This document shows, one piece after another, positions 7,698 to 13,610 of a DNA stretch of 14,046 nucleotides. The DNA lies in contig JAGBQP010000098.1 in NCBI GenBank assembly GCA_017632825.1, positions 1 through 14,046 on the forward strand, read 5' to 3'. The notes beneath the pieces were generated by a model. The model was not told where the DNA came from. It searched no databases and saw only the letters and a list, made by a program, of their open reading frames with translations. A program made the translations under genes and the position numbers. The stretch comes from Prevotella sp. Lineage in GTDB: Bacteria > Bacteroidota > Bacteroidia > Bacteroidales > Bacteroidaceae. The first letter of the stretch is position 1, and each line of letters opens with the position of its first letter.

Positions 7698-7761
7698 TTA
7701 TATCGCACGCGACTAATTGTTAAACTTGCTTAAAGAATAACATAAATCGCTTGCGATATAA
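7698..7761. promoter_or_regulatory. Twin palindromic operator upstream of the DoxX-to-ADH operon
   Basis: Two copies of a TCGCnnGCGA palindrome: TCGCACGCGA at 7703-7712 and TCGCTTGCGA at 7747-7756, 44 bp centre to centre (about four helical turns). With their flanks they also form a larger inverted repeat, TTATATCGCACGCGA (7698-7712) against TCGCTTGCGATATAA (7747-7761), matching at 14 of 15 positions. The second palindrome contains the TTG of the operon's -33 box, so a bound protein would block or modify promoter access. No regulator gene lies nearby. The binding protein is unknown. Confidence 0.6.
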
Positions 7762-7780
7762 AATATTCTATTTACCTTTG
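7750..7780 (+). promoter_or_regulatory. Promoter of the DoxX-to-ADH operon
   Basis: CTTG (7750-7753), 19 nt, then TACCTTTG (7773-7780), a full TAnnTTTG match with a proper TTG-type -33. An A-rich leader of about 80 nt without a Shine-Dalgarno leads to the ATG at 7867. The -33 element sits inside the downstream palindrome of the twin operator. Confidence 0.7.
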
Positions 7781-7866
7781 CAGCAGAAAAAACAAAACCT
7801 ATATTTAAAGGTACATAAAAAAGAGACAATTATCAAAACAACAAAGAAACAAAAAACTAACACAAA

Positions 7867-8295
7867 ATGAAATATATCAAATTATGCTTCCGTCTGCTGT
7901 TGGGTTTCTTCATGACCTACGCAGGCATCAGTCATCTGACGATTGCACGTCAGGAGTTCGTAGCACAAGTCCCCACATGGCTTCAGTTCAGTCCCGCCTT
8001 TACAGACTTTGTGGTGCTGGCATCAGGCGTAGTAGAGATTCTGCTTGGTCTTGGCATGCTATTCCTCTGGAAGAAGAAAGCACTTGTCGGTGCTCTGCTT
8101 GCACTCTTTTATGTATTGATTTTCCCAGGCAACATCAATCAGTATGTAAACCACATCGACGCCTTTGGCCTTGACACCGACCAGGCCCGATTCATCCGAC
8201 TGTTCTTCCAGCCAGTTCTTATCTTCCTGGCCCTCTGGTCAACAGGTGGCTGGAAGTATTGCAAGAAACTACTATGTAACAAATCAAAAGAATAA
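7867..8295 (+). CDS. DoxX-like inner-membrane protein
   Basis: 142 residues with four predicted membrane helices (about 6-22, 44-65, 70-87 and 106-124) and a basic, cytoplasmic-looking tail ending in KKLLCNKSKE. The pattern of YAGISHL after the first helix, GVVEILLGLGMLF in the second and FPGNINQYVNH after the third fits the small DoxX/MauE-like membrane protein family. Relatives are quinone-linked subunits or partners of redox enzymes, but most family members have no proven function. It is the first gene of a five-gene block. Its stop is followed after one base by the ATG of the nitroreductase, so the two are surely co-transcribed. A role in membrane redox or thiol stress is inference from the neighbours. 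Confidence 0.8.
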   Translation: MKYIKLCFRLLLGFFMTYAGISHLTIARQEFVAQVPTWLQFSPAFTDFVVLASGVVEILLGLGMLFLWKKKALVGALLALFYVLIFPGNINQYVNHIDAFGLDTDQARFIRLFFQPVLIFLALWSTGGWKYCKKLLCNKSKE

Positions 8296-8296
8296 C

Positions 8297-8986
8297 ATGA
8301 CAATAGAAGAAGCCATTAATGCCCGGCATAGTGTCAGGACTTACACAGGACAGTCGTTGACCGATGACATTGTCAATGTCCTTGAAAAAGAAATTGAAGA
8401 GCAGAACCGCATAGGTCATCTGCACATACAGCTTATCAAGAATGAGCCAAAAGCATTTCAAGGCAAATTGGCAAAATACGGAAAGTTCTCTCAGGTGACC
8501 AATTATCTGGTCATGGCAGGTCAAAAGGCTGATAATCTCGATGAGCGTATCGGTTACTACGGAGAGCGCCTGGTTCTTCTGGCTCAAACTCTTGGCTTGA
8601 ACACCTGCTGGGTAGGACTCAGCTATTCAAAAATACCTGGAACCTACGTACTTGAAGAAGGTGAGGTCATCAAGGCTTATATAGCTCTTGGATATGGTGA
8701 AACACAGGGAGTGAGCCACAAGATTAAAGCCATTGAGAAAGTGAGTAACGCCAGCGACATCACCCCGTCGTGGTTTCGTAAGGGTGTAGAGGCAGCCTTG
8801 CTTGCCCCAACAGCGGTGAACCAACAGAAATTCTATTTTGAATATAATCCTGCAAAAGACGGTAAGCTTGCGCAAGTAACAGCTAAAAGAAACTTCTCAA
8901 TGATTGGCTTCACCCAAATGGATCTCGGCATTGCCAAGTGTCATTTCGAAATCGGAGCAGGAAAGGACAACTTCGAATGGGCATGA
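8297..8986 (+). CDS. FMN-dependent nitroreductase, TM1586 type
   Basis: 229 residues from the ATG at 8297, one base after the DoxX stop. The frame is open further upstream to 8165, but that stretch overlaps the DoxX gene and lacks nitroreductase features. The N-terminus TIEEAINARHSVRTYTG is the FMN-phosphate binding signature. The enzyme has the duplicated layout of the 'putative TM nitroreductase' family: GLNTCWVGLSYSK (100-112), AALLAPTAVNQQKFYFE (166-182), and DLGIAKCHFEIGAG (209-222). Members reduce nitro-compounds, quinones or similar electrophiles with NAD(P)H in the cytoplasm; the true substrate is unknown. Its stop overlaps the start of the next gene by four bases (ATGA at 8983-8986), indicating translational coupling. 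Confidence 0.88.
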   Translation: MTIEEAINARHSVRTYTGQSLTDDIVNVLEKEIEEQNRIGHLHIQLIKNEPKAFQGKLAKYGKFSQVTNYLVMAGQKADNLDERIGYYGERLVLLAQTLGLNTCWVGLSYSKIPGTYVLEEGEVIKAYIALGYGETQGVSHKIKAIEKVSNASDITPSWFRKGVEAALLAPTAVNQQKFYFEYNPAKDGKLAQVTAKRNFSMIGFTQMDLGIAKCHFEIGAGKDNFEWA

Positions 8987-9231
8987 AAATCAAACAATGG
9001 TTGCAATCCCTGTCATTCAGGACCGGCGTCATCGTCCTGCTCAGTTGTATTCCGTTTTATATCCTGTCATTCGCTCAGATGCTGTTACCCATCAGTACCA
9101 CAGCAAAAGGTGTCCTATGGGCCATTCTCTTTGGACTGGCTAAGACCTGTCAATATGGAGGATTAACCATTCTGGGCGTTGAAGGCTATAAACGGTTACG
9201 CAACAAATTCAAGAAGCAGAAAGAAGGATGA
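8983..9231 (+). CDS. Small two-helix membrane protein in the redox operon
   Basis: 82 residues from the ATG at 8983, which overlaps the nitroreductase stop as ATGA. Two upstream in-frame ATGs (8938, 8977) would put the start inside the nitroreductase gene and are less likely. A short basic N-terminus (MKIKQWLQSLSFR) precedes two membrane helices (about 13-35 and 42-66). The connecting segment is AQMLLPISTTAKG, and the tail is very basic (YKRLRNKFKKQKEG), which predicts both termini in the cytoplasm. I cannot name its function; similar short proteins occur in other Bacteroidota, from memory and unverified. Coupling to the nitroreductase suggests it assists or anchors that enzyme or the DoxX protein (inference). 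Confidence 0.7.
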   Translation: MKIKQWLQSLSFRTGVIVLLSCIPFYILSFAQMLLPISTTAKGVLWAILFGLAKTCQYGGLTILGVEGYKRLRNKFKKQKEG

Positions 9232-9292
9232 TTGCAAGGACACCAACCTTTGCACTTTCAAACAGTTGACACAGGATATAAACAAAGACAAT

Positions 9293-9700
9293 ATGATTTA
9301 CGGACTTACCAAAGGAACCGATTTTGAGAAAATGTGCGATGGAGCCGCAAAGGCAGAAGCCGCAGGAGTGATGTTTTACTACACATTAGCACGAATGGCA
9401 AAGGAGCAGGGTTATCCTGACGAAGTCTCCGAAACATTCATCAGCTTAGCCAATCAGGAAGCCGTTCACGCCGGATTCTATGCCACACTTAACGGTAAGT
9501 ATAACAGCGACATTTGGCAACTGGCTGAAACTTTTGCTGCAGGCGAGGAAAAAGGGGAAGTACAAGTAAACCAGCTTGCCCAAGCATTCCGCGCAGCAGG
9601 CTTAAACGAAGCAGCCGACGAGTTGGAGGTATTTGCCAAGCAGGAAGGCCATCATGGTGCCACCTTGCGAGCTATGATTGAAAAATACAGAAAACAATAA
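9293..9700 (+). CDS. Rubrerythrin-family diiron protein lacking the rubredoxin domain
   Basis: 135 residues from the ATG at 9293. The frame is open back to 9179, but that part overlaps the preceding gene and is not rubrerythrin-like. It is a single four-helix ferritin-like domain with the diiron ligand pattern: E22 in KAEAAGVMFYY, E56-x-x-H59 in NQEAVHAGFY, acidic residues in AAGEEKGE (82-89), and E118-x-x-H121 in KQEGHHGATL. Classical rubrerythrins are about 190 residues with a C-terminal rubredoxin domain holding two CxxC pairs; here the protein ends after the diiron domain with EKYRKQ. Family members reduce hydrogen peroxide in anaerobes. Electrons would have to come from a separate rubredoxin or reductase. 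It lies 61 nt after the small membrane gene and 9 nt before the alcohol dehydrogenase. Confidence 0.88.
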   Translation: MIYGLTKGTDFEKMCDGAAKAEAAGVMFYYTLARMAKEQGYPDEVSETFISLANQEAVHAGFYATLNGKYNSDIWQLAETFAAGEEKGEVQVNQLAQAFRAAGLNEAADELEVFAKQEGHHGATLRAMIEKYRKQ

Positions 9701-9709
9701 TAAAGAAAC

Positions 9710-10885
9710 ATGTTAGGAAACTTTTCTTACTACAATCCCACCAAGTTATATTTTGGTGACGAATCTTTGAACTATCTCAAAGACGAATTGAAAAACTATG
9801 GCCCTGTTGTGATGCTGAATTACGGCAGCGGCAGTGTAAAACGTAATGGAATATACGACCAAGTAACCAATATACTTCGCGAAGCCGGAAAAACCATCGT
9901 TGAGAATCCCGGTGTGATGAGCAATCCAACGCTGGAGAAACTGAACGAGGGTGTTAAGATTGCACGCGAGAACAATATTGACCTGATTCTGGCACTTGGC
10001 GGTGGCAGTGTCTGCGACTATGCAAAGGCAGTGGCGGCATCAGTCTATTACGAGGGCAACTATTGGGAGCAGTTTTGGTTAAAACAGCAACAGCCCGCAG
10101 CCGACCAGCGTCTGCTGCCTGTTGCCTGCATACTGACGATGGCTGGTACAGGTTCAGAAATGAACGCCGGCACGGTTATTACCGATGCAGAGCATACGTT
10201 CAAAGTGGGCCATGTGTTCGACAATCGCCTGATGCCTAAGTTCTCTATTCTGAATCCTAAGTTCACGATGACAGTACCCGAGAATCAGATGAAGGCAGGC
10301 ATCTACGACATCATGAACCATATCATGGAGCAGTATTTCAGCGATTTCGACGACAATACCAGTGACTATCTGTCTGAAGGTCTGATGCGTAGCCTTATTA
10401 CCGCCTCACGTATCGCGGTAAAGAATCCTCAAGACTACGAGGCTCGCTCTAACATCATGTGGACAGCCACTTGGGCACTCAACACACTCATTGGTCTGGG
10501 TAAGCACGAAGACTGGATGGTACACATGATAGGTCACTCTATCGGTGCTTGGACTCATGCCCCTCACGGTTTCTGTCTGGCCTCTATTTCGATGGCTTAC
10601 TATCGTCGTGCCATGAAGCCCGGTTTAGCCAAATTTGTACGTTTCGCAAAAAACGTATGGGATATCAAGGGCGATGGAATGACTGACGAGCAGATAGCTG
10701 AAGCCGGACTCGAGGCTCTGAAAACCTGGATGCTGGAGATAGGCCTGCCTCTGACCATCACAGAGCTTGGTGCCACAGAAGACATGATTCCTGGCATCAC
10801 CGAGGGAACCATCTGCTATCCAGCAGGATTTATGGACTTAAAGCCCGCAGACATCACAGAGATATTACAAGCGGCGATGAAGTAA
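9710..10885 (+). CDS. Iron-containing alcohol dehydrogenase (BdhA/YqhD-like)
   Basis: 391 residues, the normal full length for the family. The N-terminal Rossmann-like domain has the GGGSVCDYAKAVA nucleotide-binding motif (97-109) and TMAGTGSEMNAG (143-154). The metal site is visible as D200 and H204 in AGIYDIMNHIMEQYF, and H272 and H286 in VHMIGHSIGAWTHAPHG, the same 14-residue spacing as the two C-terminal His ligands of FucO and YqhD. The branch resembles NADPH-dependent butanol dehydrogenases and YqhD, which reduce a range of short and reactive aldehydes in the cytoplasm. As last gene of the operon, 9 nt after rubrerythrin and followed by a strong terminator, it could remove aldehydes formed during oxidative stress (inference). 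The physiological substrate is unknown. Confidence 0.93.
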   Translation: MLGNFSYYNPTKLYFGDESLNYLKDELKNYGPVVMLNYGSGSVKRNGIYDQVTNILREAGKTIVENPGVMSNPTLEKLNEGVKIARENNIDLILALGGGSVCDYAKAVAASVYYEGNYWEQFWLKQQQPAADQRLLPVACILTMAGTGSEMNAGTVITDAEHTFKVGHVFDNRLMPKFSILNPKFTMTVPENQMKAGIYDIMNHIMEQYFSDFDDNTSDYLSEGLMRSLITASRIAVKNPQDYEARSNIMWTATWALNTLIGLGKHEDWMVHMIGHSIGAWTHAPHGFCLASISMAYYRRAMKPGLAKFVRFAKNVWDIKGDGMTDEQIAEAGLEALKTWMLEIGLPLTITELGATEDMIPGITEGTICYPAGFMDLKPADITEILQAAMK

Positions 10886-10938
10886 GTGTAGAGTCAAGCT
10901 TCATTGAGTCTTTTAGACAACAATCTTTGTTAAAAACA

Positions 10939-10979
10939 GGCAGAAAGTTGCAGGAATAGCAGCTCTCTGCCTTTTTTTT
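10939..10979 (+). terminator. Strong intrinsic terminator of the DoxX-to-ADH operon
   Basis: A 13-position stem (10939-10951 with 10959-10971) starting GGCAGA and closing TCTGCC, with one A/C mismatch and one G-U pair, and a 7-nt loop AGGAATA. It is followed directly by eight T (10972-10979). It lies 53 nt after the dehydrogenase stop. Confidence 0.9.
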
Positions 10980-10982
10980 GAT

Positions 10983-10990
10983 TATCTTTG
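10983..10990 (+). promoter_or_regulatory. -7 box for the alpha/beta hydrolase, probably giving a leaderless mRNA
   Basis: TATCTTTG matches TAnnTTTG in full and ends only 8 nt before the ATG at 10999. Transcription starting the usual few bases downstream would begin at or next to the A of the ATG. The -33 position would fall inside the terminator hairpin of the previous operon and shows no TTG. Confidence 0.5.
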
Positions 10991-10998
10991 TCCCCGAT

Positions 10999-11682
10999 AT
11001 GAGGAAAGAAAAGACGATATTGTTCCTTCACGGATTCTATGCCAGCGGCCAGTGTGTACCAGCTATGGCTTTGAGAGAGGCTTTTCAGGAACGAGCCCAT
11101 GTGCTGACTCCCGACCTCCCACTCCACCCTAACGATGCCATTGCACTCATTCGTGACATCTGTAACAAAGCGAAGCCCGATGTACTTGTTGGCAACAGCT
11201 GTGGAGCCTTCTATGCACAAATCATCTCTCCCATTGTTGGTATCCCTGCCCTACTCGGCAATCCTCATTTCAAGATGTCAGACTTCCTCCGCGAACGCAT
11301 CGGCTCACATCAATACAAGTCTCCGAGGGCTGATGGTAAGCAGGACTTCACCATCGACGAACAGCTTATCAGCGAGTTTGAGGAGTTGGAGAAACATCAG
11401 TTTGACAGCTGTAACCAACGGAACCTGGAGCATAATCAAGCCAGCATGCATGAGCAAGTCACAGCAGAGGAAGACAATGCAGTTATATATAATAAGGATA
11501 GCGTGTGGGGATTATTCGGAGAAGAAGACACACTGGCACACTTTGAACCCTTGTTTCTAAAGTATTATCGCCACAGTTTCCACTTTCCTGGTGCACACAC
11601 ACCAACAGCAGAACAATTCAAGACATGGTATTGTCCGCTCATAGAGAAACTACTGCTCGAATATCCAATTGCGGAACACTGA
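10999..11682 (+). CDS. YqiA-like alpha/beta-hydrolase (putative esterase)
   Basis: 227 residues from the ATG at 10999. An in-frame TTG at 10978 would add MIIFVPD, but it lies within the terminator T-run and upstream of the -7 box, so ATG is preferred. The protein starts MRKEKTILFLHGFYASG, with the HG of the oxyanion region at 11-12. The nucleophile elbow is VGNSCGA with S67, the acid is probably D177 in WGLFGEEDTLA, and the histidine is H200 in FHFPGAHTPTAEQF. This order and the short length fit the YqiA/UPF0227 esterase group. It hydrolyses ester or thioester bonds of an unknown substrate in the cytoplasm. It is separated from the redox operon by a strong terminator, so it is likely a single transcription unit. 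Confidence 0.83.
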   Translation: MRKEKTILFLHGFYASGQCVPAMALREAFQERAHVLTPDLPLHPNDAIALIRDICNKAKPDVLVGNSCGAFYAQIISPIVGIPALLGNPHFKMSDFLRERIGSHQYKSPRADGKQDFTIDEQLISEFEELEKHQFDSCNQRNLEHNQASMHEQVTAEEDNAVIYNKDSVWGLFGEEDTLAHFEPLFLKYYRHSFHFPGAHTPTAEQFKTWYCPLIEKLLLEYPIAEH

Positions 11683-11703
11683 CCCGTGATTAACTTTTGT
11701 TAA

Positions 11704-11728
11704 AACATCACGCCAAGATATTGATGTT
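11704..11728. repeat. Inverted repeat over the -33 region of the MBL-hydrolase promoter
   Basis: AACATCA (11704-11710) and TGATGTT (11722-11728) are a perfect 7-bp inverted repeat with an 11-nt spacer. The right arm overlaps the TTG of the -33 box. No T-run follows, so an operator is more likely than a terminator. It is preceded at 11690-11703 by another perfect palindrome, TTAACTTTTGTTAA. Confidence 0.35.
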
Positions 11729-11750
11729 ACGCAGATTATTGCTATATTTG
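11720..11750 (+). promoter_or_regulatory. Promoter of the MBL-fold hydrolase
   Basis: ATTG (11720-11723), 19 nt, then TATATTTG (11743-11750), a full TAnnTTTG match with a proper -33. It predicts a leader of about 115 nt before the hydrolase start, long for this window. Confidence 0.65.
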
Positions 11751-11797
11751 CCAAAGTAAAGGCGTGTACATTTCTGAAGCAGCCCAAAGTAATAGCG

Positions 11798-11836
11798 ATG
11801 CCAGCACCAACAGCTGTCATAGTAATGAAGCAATAA
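11798..11836 (+). other. Possible 12-codon leader ORF in the 5' UTR of the MBL hydrolase
   Basis: ATG at 11798 encodes MPAPTAVIVMKQ and stops at TAA 11834-11836, 37 nt upstream of the hydrolase SD-proximal start. The same frame is open upstream through the whole predicted transcript, but with no other ATG. It could be a regulatory leader peptide or chance; nothing in the DNA proves translation. Confidence 0.25.
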
Positions 11837-11863
11837 TACGACAAACTATTAATCTAAAAACAC

Positions 11864-11869
11864 AAGGAG
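11864..11869 (+). promoter_or_regulatory. Shine-Dalgarno deciding the MBL-hydrolase start
   Basis: AAGGAG, one of very few good Shine-Dalgarno sites in this window. Two adjacent ATGs follow: 11873 would leave a 3-nt gap and 11876 a 6-nt gap. The second spacing is the more usual, so 11876 is preferred. Confidence 0.6.
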
Positions 11870-11875
11870 AAAATG

Positions 11876-12622
11876 ATGAACATTAAAGCAATCCGTATGT
11901 TTGACGGTGGTTTCATGAACCAGCCGTTTGCCTTCGGCGGTGAAGAGGGCCAAGACCAGTTTGACGAACAAATCATCTACCGCAGTAGTCTCCAGAATTT
12001 CCTTATCGACACAGGCAGCGATGTTATCCTTGTCGATACAGGTTTCAAGACCGGTTTTGCAGCACCGGCCAAGAAGTTGGGTGCCCCGCTCTATATGGGT
12101 GAAAAGGTTGCCGACTACATGGAAGCCTTGGCAGCCGCAGGCTACAAACCTGAGCAGGTGACGAAGATTCTCATCACCCACAAACATCCCGACCATAGCG
12201 ACTGCCTCAAGGAGTTCCCTCATGCAAAGATCTACATCTCACCTGAAGATGCCGAAGCTATGAAACTGGATGGCGACAACATTATCCGTGCCCAGTATGG
12301 TGAATCCTACAAGAACTTCCCCAATGCCCAGCAAGTAGCCGACGGCATATGGTTCATCGAGGCCAAAGGTCATACCTATGGTAACAGTATCGTCATTGCA
12401 GAGAGCGAGGGACTATACTATATGTTCCATGGCGACGTGACCTACTGCGATGCAGCCCTGAAAGCCAACAAGCTGAGTATTGTCTTCGAAGACAAGGACG
12501 CAGCCCGTCAGACCCTTGATCGTGTACGCCAGTTCATCAAGGACAATCCCACGGTCTATCTCTCCACCCACTGTCCTGAAGGCTACGAGAACCTTGAAAT
12601 GAAACGAGTGATGACTTGGTAG
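11876..12622 (+). CDS. MBL-fold metallo-hydrolase (N-acyl homoserine lactonase-like group)
   Basis: 248 residues from the second of two adjacent ATGs, chosen by the SD spacing; starting at 11873 adds one Met. The metallo-beta-lactamase fold is shown by strand motif FLIDTGSDVILVDTG (42-56) and ITHKHPDHSD, which gives the HxHxDH set H102, H104, D106 and H107. H166 in AKGHTYGN, D187 in FHGDVTY and H232 in LSTHCPEG complete a full two-metal site. There is no signal peptide, so it is cytoplasmic. The overall layout resembles lactonase-like hydrolases, but substrate specificity cannot be read from sequence. It has its own promoter, a long leader with nearby inverted repeats, and faces a convergent gene across a perfect hairpin. 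Confidence 0.88.
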   Translation: MNIKAIRMFDGGFMNQPFAFGGEEGQDQFDEQIIYRSSLQNFLIDTGSDVILVDTGFKTGFAAPAKKLGAPLYMGEKVADYMEALAAAGYKPEQVTKILITHKHPDHSDCLKEFPHAKIYISPEDAEAMKLDGDNIIRAQYGESYKNFPNAQQVADGIWFIEAKGHTYGNSIVIAESEGLYYMFHGDVTYCDAALKANKLSIVFEDKDAARQTLDRVRQFIKDNPTVYLSTHCPEGYENLEMKRVMTW

Positions 12623-12671
12623 AACTTATCATCACAGATAAGACCGAATATCTTTCCGTTACAATAGATTC

Positions 12672-12703
12672 AATAGTCGCCAAACATCTTCTTGGCGACT
12701 ATT
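12672..12703. terminator. Hairpin between convergent genes, probable bidirectional terminator
   Basis: AATAGTCGCCAA (12672-12683) and TTGGCGACTATT (12692-12703) form a perfect 12-bp stem with the 8-nt loop ACATCTTC. It sits between the ends of the MBL gene (12622) and the convergent nitroreductase (12760). The T-tract is weak on both sides, so termination strength is uncertain. Confidence 0.6.
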
Positions 12704-12759
12704 TCACCTGCTTTTGAGCATTGGTCAACTTCACATGAGCTATCATGGCATCATCATGC

Positions 12760-13260
12760 TTACTTGCAGATTTCGTCAATAGCCTTGCGTTTCTTATCTT
12801 TCGGCTCGTCTGCCGCATAACCAATAGGAATCAGCACCGCAGGTTCTTCATTGTCGGCAATGCCAAAGAGCTGTTTGCATTTATCTGCGTCGAAATTGCA
12901 AACCCAGCAAGTGGCCAAGCCTTGCTCTGTGGCAGCCAGACATAAGTGTTCTACAGCAATGGCAATATCGATGTTTCCATGAGGTTTACTGTCTGAGCGA
13001 ACCCATTCCTCATCGTGAAGGATACTACAGATAATATACATGGGAGCAGTAGCAAACCATTCACGGCCATAGCACTCCTGGAGTTTGGCCCTATCATTAT
13101 CGTTTTTCACTATGCGAAACATCCACGGCTGCTTGTTCACAGCTGAAGGGGCAAAGCGTACACACTCCATCACGTAGTCCAGCTTCTCCTGTTCCACATT
13201 TTTCTTCTGATAGCTTCTGCAGCTATACCTTTGCTTAATTAAATCCAGTAAATTCATCAT
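12760..13260 (-). CDS. Small nitroreductase-family FMN protein
   Basis: 166 residues starting MMNLLDLIKQRYSCRSYQKK. RYSCRSY (11-17) is the FMN-phosphate motif. APSAVNKQPW (37-46) is the second FMN contact, EQGLATCWVCNFD (112-124) the NAD(P)H/FMN segment, and LIPIGYAADEP (143-153) the C-terminal signature. This is the short single-domain nitroreductase subfamily, different from the TM1586-type enzyme at 8297. The FMN-binding regions are intact. It probably reduces quinones or nitro-compounds as a cytoplasmic dimer; the substrate is unknown. Two adjacent ATGs (13260 and 13257) could serve as start. It is transcribed away from the DUF4250 pair, with a candidate -7 box at 13336-13343 and a leader of about 70 nt. 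Confidence 0.9.
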   Translation of the reverse strand: MMNLLDLIKQRYSCRSYQKKNVEQEKLDYVMECVRFAPSAVNKQPWMFRIVKNDNDRAKLQECYGREWFATAPMYIICSILHDEEWVRSDSKPHGNIDIAIAVEHLCLAATEQGLATCWVCNFDADKCKQLFGIADNEEPAVLIPIGYAADEPKDKKRKAIDEICK

Positions 13261-13335
13261 ATTCTTCTATTATAGTTGTTTGGTTATGTCTAATGTGCAA
13301 TAGTCTGATATCCTAAACTATTTTAATTATTTCTG

Positions 13336-13343
13336 CAAATTTA
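13336..13343 (-). promoter_or_regulatory. Candidate -7 box for the small nitroreductase
   Basis: Minus strand TAAATTTG, a full TAnnTTTG match about 75 nt upstream of the ATG at 13260. No clear -33 TTG was found at the expected distance. Confidence 0.4.
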
Positions 13344-13364
13344 GCGAAATTGCCGTAAAATCAG

Positions 13365-13372
13365 TAATTTTG
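13365..13372 (+). promoter_or_regulatory. Candidate -7 box for the DUF4250 pair
   Basis: TAATTTTG, a full TAnnTTTG match 37 nt before the ATG at 13410. TTAG (13341-13344), 20 nt upstream, is a partial -33 match and overlaps the opposing minus-strand -7 box, so the two promoters share DNA. Confidence 0.45.
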
Positions 13373-13409
13373 CCCACAATTTTAATATGTTTTGTGATAA
13401 TATCCATCA

Positions 13410-13610
13410 ATGGACCATCTACCCAAAGACCCAGCCATACTGGTTTCAAGCGTTAACATGCTCCTTCGTGACGAGGAGTTCGACAGTCTCGAATCGCTGT
13501 GCTATGCCTTCAGCCGAGAGCCACAGGAGGTTAAGGACTACCTGTTTGGAAAGGGGTTTGTGTGGAGCGAACACCAAAAGCAATTCCGCCCAATAGGTTA
13601 CGACCAATGA
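13410..13610 (+). CDS. DUF4250 domain protein
   Basis: 66 residues starting MDHLPKDPAILVSSVNMLLR. The LPKDP start, the VNMLLRDEEF segment and the regular helical pattern to QFRPIGYDQ match the DUF4250 family, whose members are about 55-70 residues and occur in Bacteroidota and Firmicutes. The middle (SLESLCYAFSREPQEVKDYL) resembles a helix-turn-helix-like fold, but DNA binding is not established. No signal peptide or membrane segment. The stop codon overlaps the ATG of the next gene (ATGA, 13607-13610), so the pair is translationally coupled. Function is unknown. Confidence 0.8.
   Translation: MDHLPKDPAILVSSVNMLLRDEEFDSLESLCYAFSREPQEVKDYLFGKGFVWSEHQKQFRPIGYDQ

Noticed and set aside
8165..8296. 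N-terminal extension of the nitroreductase frame
   Set aside because: It overlaps the end of the DoxX gene in another frame and shows no nitroreductase homology; the ATG at 8297 gives the normal FMN-motif start.
9179..9292. N-terminal extension of the rubrerythrin frame
   Set aside because: It overlaps the small membrane gene and is unlike the family; the MIYGLTKGTDFEK start at 9293 is natural.
11650..11844. Minus-strand open frame of 64 codons
   Set aside because: It overlaps the hydrolase end and the MBL promoter and leader; no promoter or family pattern supports it.
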